Origin: Gammaproteobacteria bacterium
GTDB lineage: Bacteria > Pseudomonadota > Gammaproteobacteria > Chromatiales > Chromatiaceae
NCBI GenBank assembly: GCA_006227775.1
Contig: SBFV01000237.1
Location: 1-5,864 of the forward strand
Reading direction: 5' to 3'
Length of the DNA: 5,864 nt
Position 1 is the first letter of the stretch, and every line of letters begins with the position of its first letter. The translations under genes were made by a program, and so were the position numbers. Below the pieces are notes generated by a model. It was given only the letters and a program-made list of their open reading frames with translations. It was not told where the DNA came from and did no database searches. This document shows positions 1-5,661 of this stretch, piece after piece.

Positions 1-1
1 G

Positions 2-259
2 TCCGACCACCTCCATCACCGCGGTCTTCATCTGCTCGTAGCGCTCCTCTCCCGAAAGCGTCTGGATCAGGTCGAGGAGCGGCGCGTCGAGATCGGCGCC
101 CGCCGCCCCGGAACGGTGGAGATCGCCACTGGCCTGGCGGCGGGGGAACGGGTCATCACCCATGGCACCGACAAGGTCCGGCCCGGTCAGGTGGTCCGGG
201 TCCTGGCCGTGGATGATGGCAGCAAATCCCTCAAGGAAATGCTGGAAGCCAGCCCATGA
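2..259 (+). CDS. RND efflux periplasmic adaptor (membrane fusion protein), C-terminal part only
   Basis: The frame ending at TGA 257-259 is open to the window edge and reads as the membrane-proximal end of an RND adaptor subunit (AcrA/HlyD type). From about base 68 it gives VEERRVEIGARRPG, then GLAAGERVITHGTDKVRPGQ, the typical beta-strand ending of this family. A short charged tail follows. Adaptors are periplasmic, usually lipid-anchored, and bridge the inner-membrane pump to a TolC-type channel. The stop overlaps the pump start (ATGA), which indicates translational coupling in one operon. Upstream of about base 68 the translation (HLHHRGLHLLVALLSRK) does not resemble an adaptor and its third codon positions lose the G/C bias, so the reading there may be wrong through frameshift or rearrangement. 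Confidence is high for the C-terminal identity and low for the first ~22 codons. Confidence 0.82.
   Translation, partial: SDHLHHRGLHLLVALLSRKRLDQVEERRVEIGARRPGTVEIATGLAAGERVITHGTDKVRPGQVVRVLAVDDGSKSLKEMLEASP
244..248 (+). promoter_or_regulatory. Shine-Dalgarno site for the RND pump
   Basis: GGAAG lies 7 bases before the ATG at 256, inside the last codons of the adaptor gene. It supports that start and translation coupled to the ATGA overlap. Confidence 0.6.
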
Positions 260-3200
260 TCCTCTCCGACGTCGCCGTTAAGCGCCCGGTCCTGGCGGCG
301 GTCATTTCCCTGCTGCTCATCGCCTTCGGTCTGCTGGCCTTCGACCGCCTGCCTCTGCGCGAATACCCGGACATCGACCCGCCGGTGGTCTCGGTGGAGA
401 CCCGCTACCCCGGCGCCGCCGCCAACGTGGTGGAGACGCGCATCACCCGCCTCATCGAGGACCAGGTGGCGGGGCTGGAGGGTATCGATACCATCGAGTC
501 CCTGAGCGAGGACGGGCGCTCCAACATCACCATCAAGTTCGACGTCGGCCGCGACATCGATGCCGCCGCCAACGATGTCCGCGACCGGGTGGCCCGGGTC
601 AGCGACGACCTGCCGGACGAGGCGGAGCCGCCGGAGATCCAGAAAGTGGACGCCAACGAGGACGTCATCCTCTGGTTCAACCTGGCCAGTGACCGTCTCA
701 CCATCCCGGAGATCAGCGACTTCGCCCGCCGCTACCTGGTGGACCGCTTCTCGGTCATCGACGGCGTGGCGCGGGTACGGGTGGGCGGCCGCCAGACCTT
801 CGCCATGCGCGTCTGGCTCGACCGCCAGGCCCTGGCGGCCCGCGGCCTGACGGTGGCCGATGTGGAGGCGGCCCTGCGCGCCGAGAACCTGGAACTGCCG
901 GCGGGAGGGGTGGAATCCCGCCAGCGCCAGTTCAGCGTGCGCACCGAACGCGCCTTCACTACCGCCGAGGACTTCGCCCGGCTGACCCTGGCCCGGGGCG
1001 AGGACGGCTACCTGGTGCGCCTGGGCGACGTGGCGCGGGTGGAGCTGGGCACGGACGAGGACCGCCTCTCCTTCCGCGGCAATGGCCAGCCCATGGTGGG
1101 CATCGGCATCGTCAAGCAGTCAACCGCCAACACCCTGGCGGTGGCGGAGGCGGCCAAGGCGGAGGCGGCGCGCCTCAATGCCACTCTGCCGGAGGGCATG
1201 AAACTTCACCGGAGCTATGACTCCTCGGTGTTCGTGCGCGGCGCCGTGCATGAGGTCTACAAGACCCTGGGCCTGGCCATCGTGCTGGTGGTGCTGGTGA
1301 TCTTCCTCTTCCTCGGTAACGGCCGCGCTACCCTGGTGCCAGCGGTGGTGGTGCCCGTGTCCCTCATCGCCACCTTCATCGCCCTCTGGGCCCTGGGCTT
1401 CTCCATCAATATCCTCACCCTGCTGGCCCTGGTCCTGGCCATCGGCCTGGTGGTGGACGACGCCATCGTCGTTCTGGAGAACATCCACCGGCGCATGGTG
1501 GAGTACGGCGAGACCCGGCTGGTGGCGGCCTACCGCGGCACCCGCCAGGTAGGCTTCGCCGTCCTGGCCACCTCCATCGTGCTGGTGGCGGTCTTCGTCC
1601 CCATCGCCTTCCTGGAGGGGGACCTGGGGCGGCTCTTCTCCGAGTTCGCCCTGACCATGGCCGCCGCCGTCGCCTTCTCCACCCTGGTGGCCCTGACCCT
1701 GTCGCCCATGCTGGCCTCCAAGGTGCTGCCGGACCGCCACGTCCCGGCACGCCTGAGCCGGGCCCTGGACGGTCTGTTCCTGCGGGTGCGAGGCGGCTAC
1801 GGGCGCCTGTTGGGCTGGCTGCTGCGCCACGCCTGGGTGGTCGCCCTGCTGCTGGTCGCCACCCTGGGCGGGGCGGCCTGGCTGCTGCGGGAACTGCCGC
1901 GGGAGTACACCCCCAAGGAAGACCGCGGCAGCTTTTTCGTCCAGGTGAGCGGCCCCGAGGGGGCCTCCTACGCCTACATGAAGGAATACCTGGACGAGAT
2001 CGAGCGCCGCCTGATGCCCTACATCGACAGCGGCGAGGCCAACCGCCTGCTGGTGCGCACCCCCCGCGGTTTCGAGGGCACCCAGACCTTCAACACCGGC
2101 ATCGCCATCCTGACGCTGAGCGACTTCGGCCAGCGTCGTTCCGCCTGGGTCATCATGGACGAGGTGCGCGCCAGTCTCGCCGACCTGCCCGGCGTGCGGG
2201 CCGTGCCCATCATGCGCCAGGGCTTCGGCGCCCGCATCCAGAAGCCGGTGCAGTTCGTCATCGGCGGCGGCACCTACGAGGAACTGGCCCAGTGGCGGGA
2301 CCTGCTGCTGGAGAAGATCGCGGCGGACAACCCGGGCTTGGCCAACCTGGACTGGGACTACAAGGAGACCAAGCCCCAGTTGCGGGTCACCATCGACCAG
2401 GCGCGGGCGGCGGACCTGGGTGTCACCGCCGCTACCATCGGCCGCACCCTGGAGACCATGCTCGGTTCCCGCCAGGTCACCAGTATCATCCGCGACGGGG
2501 AGGAGTACGACGTCATCCTGGAAGGGGAGCGCGACCGCCAGCGCACCCCGGCGGCCCTGGACCATATCCAGGTGCGCTCGGAGCGCAGCGGCGAACTGAT
2601 CCCCCTGGCCAACCTGATCGCGGTGACCGAATGGGCGGATTCCCGCACCCTCAACCGCTACAACCGGCTTCGCGCCATCACGATCGAGGCCAATCTGGAG
2701 GACAGGCTACCCCTGGGGGCGGCCCTGGACTATCTGGAGGGGCTGGTGCGGGAGCACCTGCCGGAGGGGGCGCGGGTGGACTACAAGGGCCAGTCCCGCG
2801 ACTTTCGCACCGGCACCACGGGCGTCCTCTTCGTCTTTCTACTCGGTCTGGTAGTGGTCTATCTGGTGCTGGCCGCCCAGTTCGAGAGCTGGGTCCACCC
2901 CTTGGTGATCATGCTCACCGTGCCCCTGGCCATGGCCGGCGCCCTGCTCGCCCTCTGGCTCAGCGGCCAGAGCCTCAACCTCTACAGCCAGATCGGGCTC
3001 ATCATGCTGGTGGGCCTGGCGGCCAAGAACGGCATCCTCATCGTCGAGTTCGCCAACCAGTTGCGCGACCAGGGCCGCGACTTCGATACCGCCCTGCGCG
3101 AGGCCGCGGAGGTCCGCCTGCGGCCCATCGTCATGACCGGCGTCACCACCGCCGCCGGCGCCCTGCCGCTGCTGCTCAGCACCGGCGCCGGCTACGAGAC

Positions 3201-3363
3201 CCGCCAGGTCATCGGCACCGTCATCCTCGCCGGGGTCCTGGCCGCCACCCTCTTCACCCTCTTCGTGGTGCCGGTGGCCTACCAGGTCCTGGCCCGCCGC
3301 ACCGGCTCCCCCGGCGCCGTCGCCCGGCGCCTGGCGGCGGAGGAGGCGGCCAGGCCGGAGTGA
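256..3363 (+). CDS. RND multidrug efflux permease (HAE-1/AcrB family)
   Basis: This 1035-residue protein is full length for the family and lies in the inner membrane, where trimers export hydrophobic or amphiphilic compounds in exchange for protons. It starts MILSDVAVKRPVLA followed by TM1 (about residues 11-30). A large periplasmic domain comes next, beginning with the family-typical YPDIDPPVVSVETRYPGA. TM2-6 start near residue 338, TM7 near 527, then the second periplasmic loop, and TM8 begins near 856. The proton-relay residues are all present: D401/D402 in GLVVDDAIVVLENIHRR (TM4), K924 in LAAKNG (TM10), and R954 and T961 in RLRPIVMTG (TM11). Those match AcrB D407/D408, K940, R971 and T978. 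The start overlaps the adaptor stop. No outer-membrane channel gene follows, so a TolC homologue encoded elsewhere is inferred. Substrates cannot be read from sequence, so no symbol is given. Confidence 0.97.
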   Translation: MILSDVAVKRPVLAAVISLLLIAFGLLAFDRLPLREYPDIDPPVVSVETRYPGAAANVVETRITRLIEDQVAGLEGIDTIESLSEDGRSNITIKFDVGRDIDAAANDVRDRVARVSDDLPDEAEPPEIQKVDANEDVILWFNLASDRLTIPEISDFARRYLVDRFSVIDGVARVRVGGRQTFAMRVWLDRQALAARGLTVADVEAALRAENLELPAGGVESRQRQFSVRTERAFTTAEDFARLTLARGEDGYLVRLGDVARVELGTDEDRLSFRGNGQPMVGIGIVKQSTANTLAVAEAAKAEAARLNATLPEGMKLHRSYDSSVFVRGAVHEVYKTLGLAIVLVVLVIFLFLGNGRATLVPAVVVPVSLIATFIALWALGFSINILTLLALVLAIGLVVDDAIVVLENIHRRMVEYGETRLVAAYRGTRQVGFAVLATSIVLVAVFVPIAFLEGDLGRLFSEFALTMAAAVAFSTLVALTLSPMLASKVLPDRHVPARLSRALDGLFLRVRGGYGRLLGWLLRHAWVVALLLVATLGGAAWLLRELPREYTPKEDRGSFFVQVSGPEGASYAYMKEYLDEIERRLMPYIDSGEANRLLVRTPRGFEGTQTFNTGIAILTLSDFGQRRSAWVIMDEVRASLADLPGVRAVPIMRQGFGARIQKPVQFVIGGGTYEELAQWRDLLLEKIAADNPGLANLDWDYKETKPQLRVTIDQARAADLGVTAATIGRTLETMLGSRQVTSIIRDGEEYDVILEGERDRQRTPAALDHIQVRSERSGELIPLANLIAVTEWADSRTLNRYNRLRAITIEANLEDRLPLGAALDYLEGLVREHLPEGARVDYKGQSRDFRTGTTGVLFVFLLGLVVVYLVLAAQFESWVHPLVIMLTVPLAMAGALLALWLSGQSLNLYSQIGLIMLVGLAAKNGILIVEFANQLRDQGRDFDTALREAAEVRLRPIVMTGVTTAAGALPLLLSTGAGYETRQVIGTVILAGVLAATLFTLFVVPVAYQVLARRTGSPGAVARRLAAEEAARPE

Positions 3364-3371
3364 GTCACGGG

Positions 3372-3399
3372 ACCCCGCTTGCTGTATCCCGGTCGGGGT
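3372..3399 (+). terminator. Weak hairpin just after the RND gene
   Basis: ACCCCG (3372-3377) can pair with CGGGGT (3394-3399) across a 16-base loop, starting 8 bases after the pump stop codon. There is no T-tract, so this would at best be a weak or Rho-assisted 3' end. Confidence 0.2.
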
Positions 3400-3436
3400 G
3401 ATGGAAATCGCCGGGCACCGGGCCAAGCCTCAGGGG

Positions 3437-3480
3437 CCTGGGCGAAACAGCCCGGGATGCCTGCAATCCCATCGGCATCC
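3437..3480. terminator. Adjacent inverted repeats in the convergent gap, possible bidirectional terminator
   Basis: Two small hairpins sit between the converging pump and decarboxylase genes. CCTGGGC (3437-3443) pairs with GCCCGGG (3450-3456) over a GAAACA loop with one G-T pair. GGATGCC (3455-3461) pairs with GGCATCC (3474-3480) over 12 bases. They share two bases, so only one can form fully. Neither has a clear T-run. The location favours a termination role, but this is inference. Nothing else is evident in the 187-base gap 3364-3550. Confidence 0.28.
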
Positions 3481-3550
3481 GCGCCAGGGAATGGATAAGG
3501 GTTGTTCGCTCCAGCTAAGTGCTTGTGCGGAAGGGTGTTATCTCGGTCCC

Positions 3551-4261
3551 TCAGTGCTCCGCCTCCTTCAGGTCCGCCGCGGTATCCCGCTCCAGGTCGG
3601 CGGTGAGGTAGTCCAGGGTCAGAGGCAGGCCCAGCTCCAGGCGGGCGATGTGTTGGAGGCTGATCCGGATGTGACGCGGCCGGCATTCCAGCAGGTGGCC
3701 GCCGTGGCGCTTGTCGGCGGTGAGGAAGTGGAGGTGGTAGCCGGGAACGGCGACGGACTGCATAAAGTTGGGCGTCCAGAAGCCGACCATGCTGCCCTCG
3801 ATGGCGGTGAACTCGAACTCGGGCTGCTCCCGCGCCACCTCCACCAGGGGACGGTAGGAATCCTGGCGGGGGACGGAGCGGGTGCGGACATAGTCGAAGC
3901 GCCCGTCCAGGCGCAGGGCGTAGAGCATGTTCTTGGACGGCAGCAGGCGGTCGAAGAGGGCCAGCAGCCCCGGATAGTCCAGGGGCTGGTCGATCTCCTC
4001 CACGCTGTAGGGGCGGAAGAAGGTCACGCAGGCGAAGGGGGTGCGGGTCTCGTCCGGGACCTCGTAGGCATTGCCGTCGGAGCGGAGCTGGTAAACCTGG
4101 CTGTCCATGACCACCATCTCGCCGTCCAGGTCGTTGAAGGTGCCGAGGCCAAAATCACCCCGGGCCAGGATGTCGGCGATGGTGGTGTCCTGACGGTAGA
4201 GGCCCTCCACCAGGGCGTTTACCGGCGCCGTGACATAGAGTAGGGCGTTGCGGGCATTCAT
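3551..4261 (-). CDS. budA: Alpha-acetolactate decarboxylase
   Basis: This 236-residue protein matches the acetolactate decarboxylase family (BudA/AlsD), which converts (S)-2-acetolactate to (R)-acetoin and CO2. The N-terminal half has the hallmark stretch GDFGLGTFNDLDGEMVVMD (Glu48), then VYQLRSDG and TPFACVTFF. The basic motif TRSVPRQ (R128 region) follows. The zinc site is HLHFLTADKRHGGH, with His176, His178 and His189 in the spacing of the Bacillus enzyme ligands (194, 196, 207). A glutamate at the extreme C-terminus (E235) may correspond to the conserved late Glu. There is no signal peptide, so the enzyme is cytoplasmic, unlike the exported Bacillus forms. The ATG lies 11 bases after the STAS gene stop and has no strong Shine-Dalgarno, suggesting coupled translation. 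No acetolactate synthase gene is visible, so substrate would come from branched-chain amino-acid synthesis or a synthase elsewhere. Confidence 0.95.
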   Translation of the reverse strand: MNARNALLYVTAPVNALVEGLYRQDTTIADILARGDFGLGTFNDLDGEMVVMDSQVYQLRSDGNAYEVPDETRTPFACVTFFRPYSVEEIDQPLDYPGLLALFDRLLPSKNMLYALRLDGRFDYVRTRSVPRQDSYRPLVEVAREQPEFEFTAIEGSMVGFWTPNFMQSVAVPGYHLHFLTADKRHGGHLLECRPRHIRISLQHIARLELGLPLTLDYLTADLERDTAADLKEAEH

Positions 4262-4272
4262 GAGGGCATGGC

Positions 4273-4605
4273 CTACCGCATGGCTTCCAAGGCTTGGTCG
4301 CGGGTGTCGACCACCTCCAGCAGGCCGAGGATGCCGCTGATCTCCAGGACCTCACGGATGGGCGGGCTGACCTGGCAGAGGATCAGGCGACCCTCGTCCT
4401 TGCCGATCTGCTTGGCGGCTAAGAGCAGGACACGCAGCCCGGCGCTGGAGAGGAAGTCCAGGGCGACGAAATCCAGCACCAGATGGGAGCAGCTTGCCAG
4501 GCGCTGCATGAGTTGTTTCTCGAAGACGGGGGCGGTGGTGCTGTCCAGACGCCCTTGAGGAGCAACGACGAGCACCTTGCCATGATGGGATTCGTGCAGT
4601 TCCAT
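4273..4605 (-). CDS. STAS-domain protein, anti-sigma factor antagonist type
   Basis: This 110-residue protein is a single STAS domain of the SpoIIAA/RsbV/BtrV kind. It begins VLVVAPQGRLDSTTAPVFEKQL, the standard first strands and helix. The phosphorylation loop VLDFVALDFLSSAGLRVLL follows, then the LILCQVSPPIREVLEISG and GLLEVVDTRDQAL end typical of the family. In these proteins a serine in the loop is phosphorylated by an RsbW-like kinase and dephosphorylated by a PP2C-type phosphatase. By alignment Ser54 is the likely site, and Ser53 takes the place of the usual Asp. No such kinase or phosphatase is present in the window. The start is fixed by GGAG at 4613-4616, 7 bases before the ATG. It lies 11 bases upstream of the acetolactate decarboxylase, probably on the same transcript. 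The target of the regulator is unknown. Confidence 0.93.
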   Translation of the reverse strand: MELHESHHGKVLVVAPQGRLDSTTAPVFEKQLMQRLASCSHLVLDFVALDFLSSAGLRVLLLAAKQIGKDEGRLILCQVSPPIREVLEISGILGLLEVVDTRDQALEAMR

Positions 4606-4612
4606 TTGGTTA

Positions 4613-4616
4613 CTCC
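4613..4616 (-). promoter_or_regulatory. Shine-Dalgarno site for the STAS gene
   Basis: On the minus strand CGGAG with a 7-base spacer precedes the ATG at 4605. It supports this start. Confidence 0.65.
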
Positions 4617-4704
4617 GGAATGGCTTGATCGGATGAAGGTTCCGCGGGGGGGGCTGGGCTGGCGGCGTGATGGGAGCGATGTTGTCAGCGCCGGTTCAGG
4701 GGCA

Positions 4705-4710
4705 AGTATA
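4705..4710 (-). promoter_or_regulatory. Possible -10 element for the STAS-decarboxylase transcript
   Basis: Minus-strand TATACT matches the sigma-70 -10 consensus at five of six positions, about 100 bases upstream of the STAS start. No hexamer resembling TTGACA occurs 15-19 bases upstream, and the -35 position (about 4728-4733) falls inside the inverted repeat 4725-4743. If real, this promoter would need an activator. The match could be chance. Confidence 0.25.
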
Positions 4711-4724
4711 GACGTCACCCCACC

Positions 4725-4743
4725 CCCAGCCTGAGCGGCTGGG
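4725..4743. repeat. Perfect 7-bp inverted repeat CCCAGCC-TGAGC-GGCTGGG
   Basis: The arms 4725-4731 and 4737-4743 are perfectly complementary around a 5-base loop. No T-run follows on either strand, so it is a poor intrinsic terminator. It covers the expected -35 position of the possible -10 element at 4705-4710. It could therefore be an operator for the STAS-decarboxylase unit, or a second-stage 3' structure for the transpeptidase transcript. Confidence 0.5.
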
Positions 4744-4821
4744 CCAAACCCGCAACTCTTTGGTGTACCAGAAAATGAGAAAGAGACCAGCCATGGGTGA
4801 TCGCACAGCCACGGGGTCTTG

Positions 4822-4858
4822 CATCTTCAAGGGGGTGGCGCGCCCCCGGGTGAAGGTG
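4822..4858 (-). terminator. Two-stage hairpin 3' of the L,D-transpeptidase gene
   Basis: The hairpin begins about 30 bases after the transpeptidase stop. The outer stem pairs CATCTTCA (4822-4829) with TGAAGGTG (4851-4858), eight pairs including one G-T. The inner stem pairs GGGGG (4831-4835) with CCCCC (4843-4847), with a further G-T and G-C pair inside it. An unpaired A faces GGG between the stems. The structure is strong but lacks a following T-tract on the minus strand, so it may stabilise the 3' end or act with Rho rather than be a classical intrinsic terminator. Confidence 0.45.
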
Positions 4859-4887
4859 GGCCAAAGTCTGCTAGAGGGGGCGGCGTC

Positions 4888-5460
4888 TCAGGGTTGGATA
4901 TGAATGGGCGTTCCGTCCTGGACGGCTTGCCAGATTTCGTCCATTTCGTGATTTTTGACGGCGATACAGCCATTGGTCCAGTCGAGGCGGTCGTATTCGG
5001 ACTGCACGGTCGCTGATTTGATGTAGTTCGGCCGCCCGTGGATCATGATCATGCCACCCGGTTGGTAACCGGCCTCTTGGGCGCGGAAGCGATCCTCGGC
5101 GTTGGGGTAGGAGACGTGGATCGATTTGTAGAACTGGCTGCGCTGGTTACGCCAGTCCAGCACGTATTTCCCTTCCGGGGTACGCTGGTCCCCCTCCCGG
5201 AATTTATGACCGATCGGGTCCTTGCCCAGGGCCACCCGGTACTCCCGCATCACCTTGCCATCCTTCATCAGCCGGAGTTTACGATCCGACTTGTCGACGA
5301 CGACCTCATCGGCGGAGGGCAGTTTGGAATGGGTGGTGTCCTTCGTGGACGAGCAGCCCCCCAGCCAAGTGGCCAGGCAAAGACCGACGCAAAGAAAAAC
5401 GCCCACCTTGAGGCGATTCCTGGCAAAGGAGAAGGAAGGAGTCGTGATCAGTGGAGTCAT
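4888..5460 (-). CDS. L,D-transpeptidase (YkuD domain) lipoprotein
   Basis: From the ATG at 5460 the protein has 190 residues. A basic N-region (ARNRLK) precedes a hydrophobic stretch, VGVFLCVGLCLATW, and the lipobox LGGC with lipidated Cys36, so export and lipid anchoring are predicted. A polar linker and a YkuD catalytic domain follow: VVVDKSDRKLRLMKDGKV, DQRTPEGKYVLDW, then MIMIHGRPN (His141) and DWTNGCIAV (nucleophile Cys165). YkuD enzymes form L,D-linkages in peptidoglycan or attach lipoproteins to it in the periplasm. The position after GCI is Ala where many relatives have Arg. The C-terminus, MDEIWQAVQDGTPIHIQ, is typical of this subgroup. The frame extends to a TTG at 5487, but that codon is about 4 bases from the predicted transcription start and lacks a Shine-Dalgarno. 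The ATG has GGAA 6 bases upstream. The precise reaction (crosslinking or anchoring) is not determinable. Confidence 0.93.
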   Translation of the reverse strand: MTPLITTPSFSFARNRLKVGVFLCVGLCLATWLGGCSSTKDTTHSKLPSADEVVVDKSDRKLRLMKDGKVMREYRVALGKDPIGHKFREGDQRTPEGKYVLDWRNQRSQFYKSIHVSYPNAEDRFRAQEAGYQPGGMIMIHGRPNYIKSATVQSEYDRLDWTNGCIAVKNHEMDEIWQAVQDGTPIHIQP

Positions 5461-5497
5461 GCCTTTTTCCAACCCAGCGGATAGCAACAGGGCTCAA

Positions 5498-5526
5498 AGT
5501 AAACGATGGGACGCCACGCCCGTCAA
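5498..5526 (-). promoter_or_regulatory. Sigma-70-type promoter of the L,D-transpeptidase gene
   Basis: On the minus strand TTGACG (5526-5521, five of six matches to TTGACA) is separated by exactly 17 bases from TTTACT (5503-5498, four of six matches to TATAAT). Transcription would begin near 5491, leaving a leader of about 30 bases before the ATG at 5460. This shows the transpeptidase is probably transcribed independently of the small upstream gene. Confidence 0.58.
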
Positions 5527-5583
5527 GTGGTTACATCTGATTTGCAACCCCGATTCTTCCTGAGCCTGGCTGAAAAGCGAGAT

Positions 5584-5606
5584 GCCGCGGGAATGAGCCC
5601 CGCGGT
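5584..5606 (-). terminator. G+C-rich hairpin downstream of the small gene, likely terminator
   Basis: CCGCGGG (5585-5591) pairs perfectly with CCCGCGG (5599-5605) over a 7-base loop, extended by a G-T pair. On the minus strand it lies about 53 bases after the stop of the 58-codon gene. CATCTCGCTTTT follows, so a short T-run starts about 8-9 bases past the stem. That distance is longer than in a classical terminator. It also forms most of the first unit of the tandem repeat. Confidence 0.42.
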
Positions 5607-5661
5607 GCCGTCAGCCGCGGGATGAGCCCCCTGGTTGCCGTCAGCCGAGGAGAGGCCGTCA
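5584..5661. repeat. Tandem 30-bp repeat, two full units plus a short degenerate third
   Basis: Unit 1 (5584-5613) and unit 2 (5614-5643) both begin GCCGCGGG, contain ATGAGCCCC and end TTGCCGTCA or GTGCCGTCA. They differ by one inserted base and by a changed segment after the C-run. A shortened third copy (5644-5661) begins GCCGAGG and ends GCCGTCA. The GCCGTCA box therefore occurs three times (5607-5613, 5637-5643, 5655-5661). The last includes the stop codon of the small minus-strand gene, read TGACGGC on that strand. The array probably arose by slippage or duplication of the gene's 3' end. Confidence 0.72.

Noticed and set aside
1120..2565. Long minus-strand open frame (481 codons) inside the pump gene
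   Set aside because: It is antisense to an unmistakable RND permease. Its Gly/Gln/His/Asp-rich composition is what G+C-rich coding DNA gives when read on the other strand, and it has no recognisable domain.
2292..3401. Plus-strand 369-codon frame overlapping the pump C-terminus
   Set aside because: It is an out-of-frame reading, rich in Gly, Pro, Arg and His, of sequence that encodes TM8-TM12 of the pump.
3398..4243. Plus-strand 281-codon frame opposite the acetolactate decarboxylase
   Set aside because: The minus strand has the full zinc-site and family motifs. The plus reading is a low-complexity shadow.
4646..4653. Run of eight G bases in the STAS leader, possible phase-variable tract
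   Set aside because: It lies outside any coding region and away from the -10/-35 spacer. Eight bases in G+C-rich DNA is weak evidence for slippage control.
4761..4770. Imperfect palindrome TGGTGTACCA, possible operator
   Set aside because: The arms are only four bases with a 2-base centre. No promoter element is placed sensibly beside it, and it is expected by chance.
4775..4903. 42-residue plus-strand frame (MRKRPAMGDRT...) in the gap after the transpeptidase
   Set aside because: It has no Shine-Dalgarno, runs through the strong hairpin and overlaps the transpeptidase end, and its composition is not protein-like.
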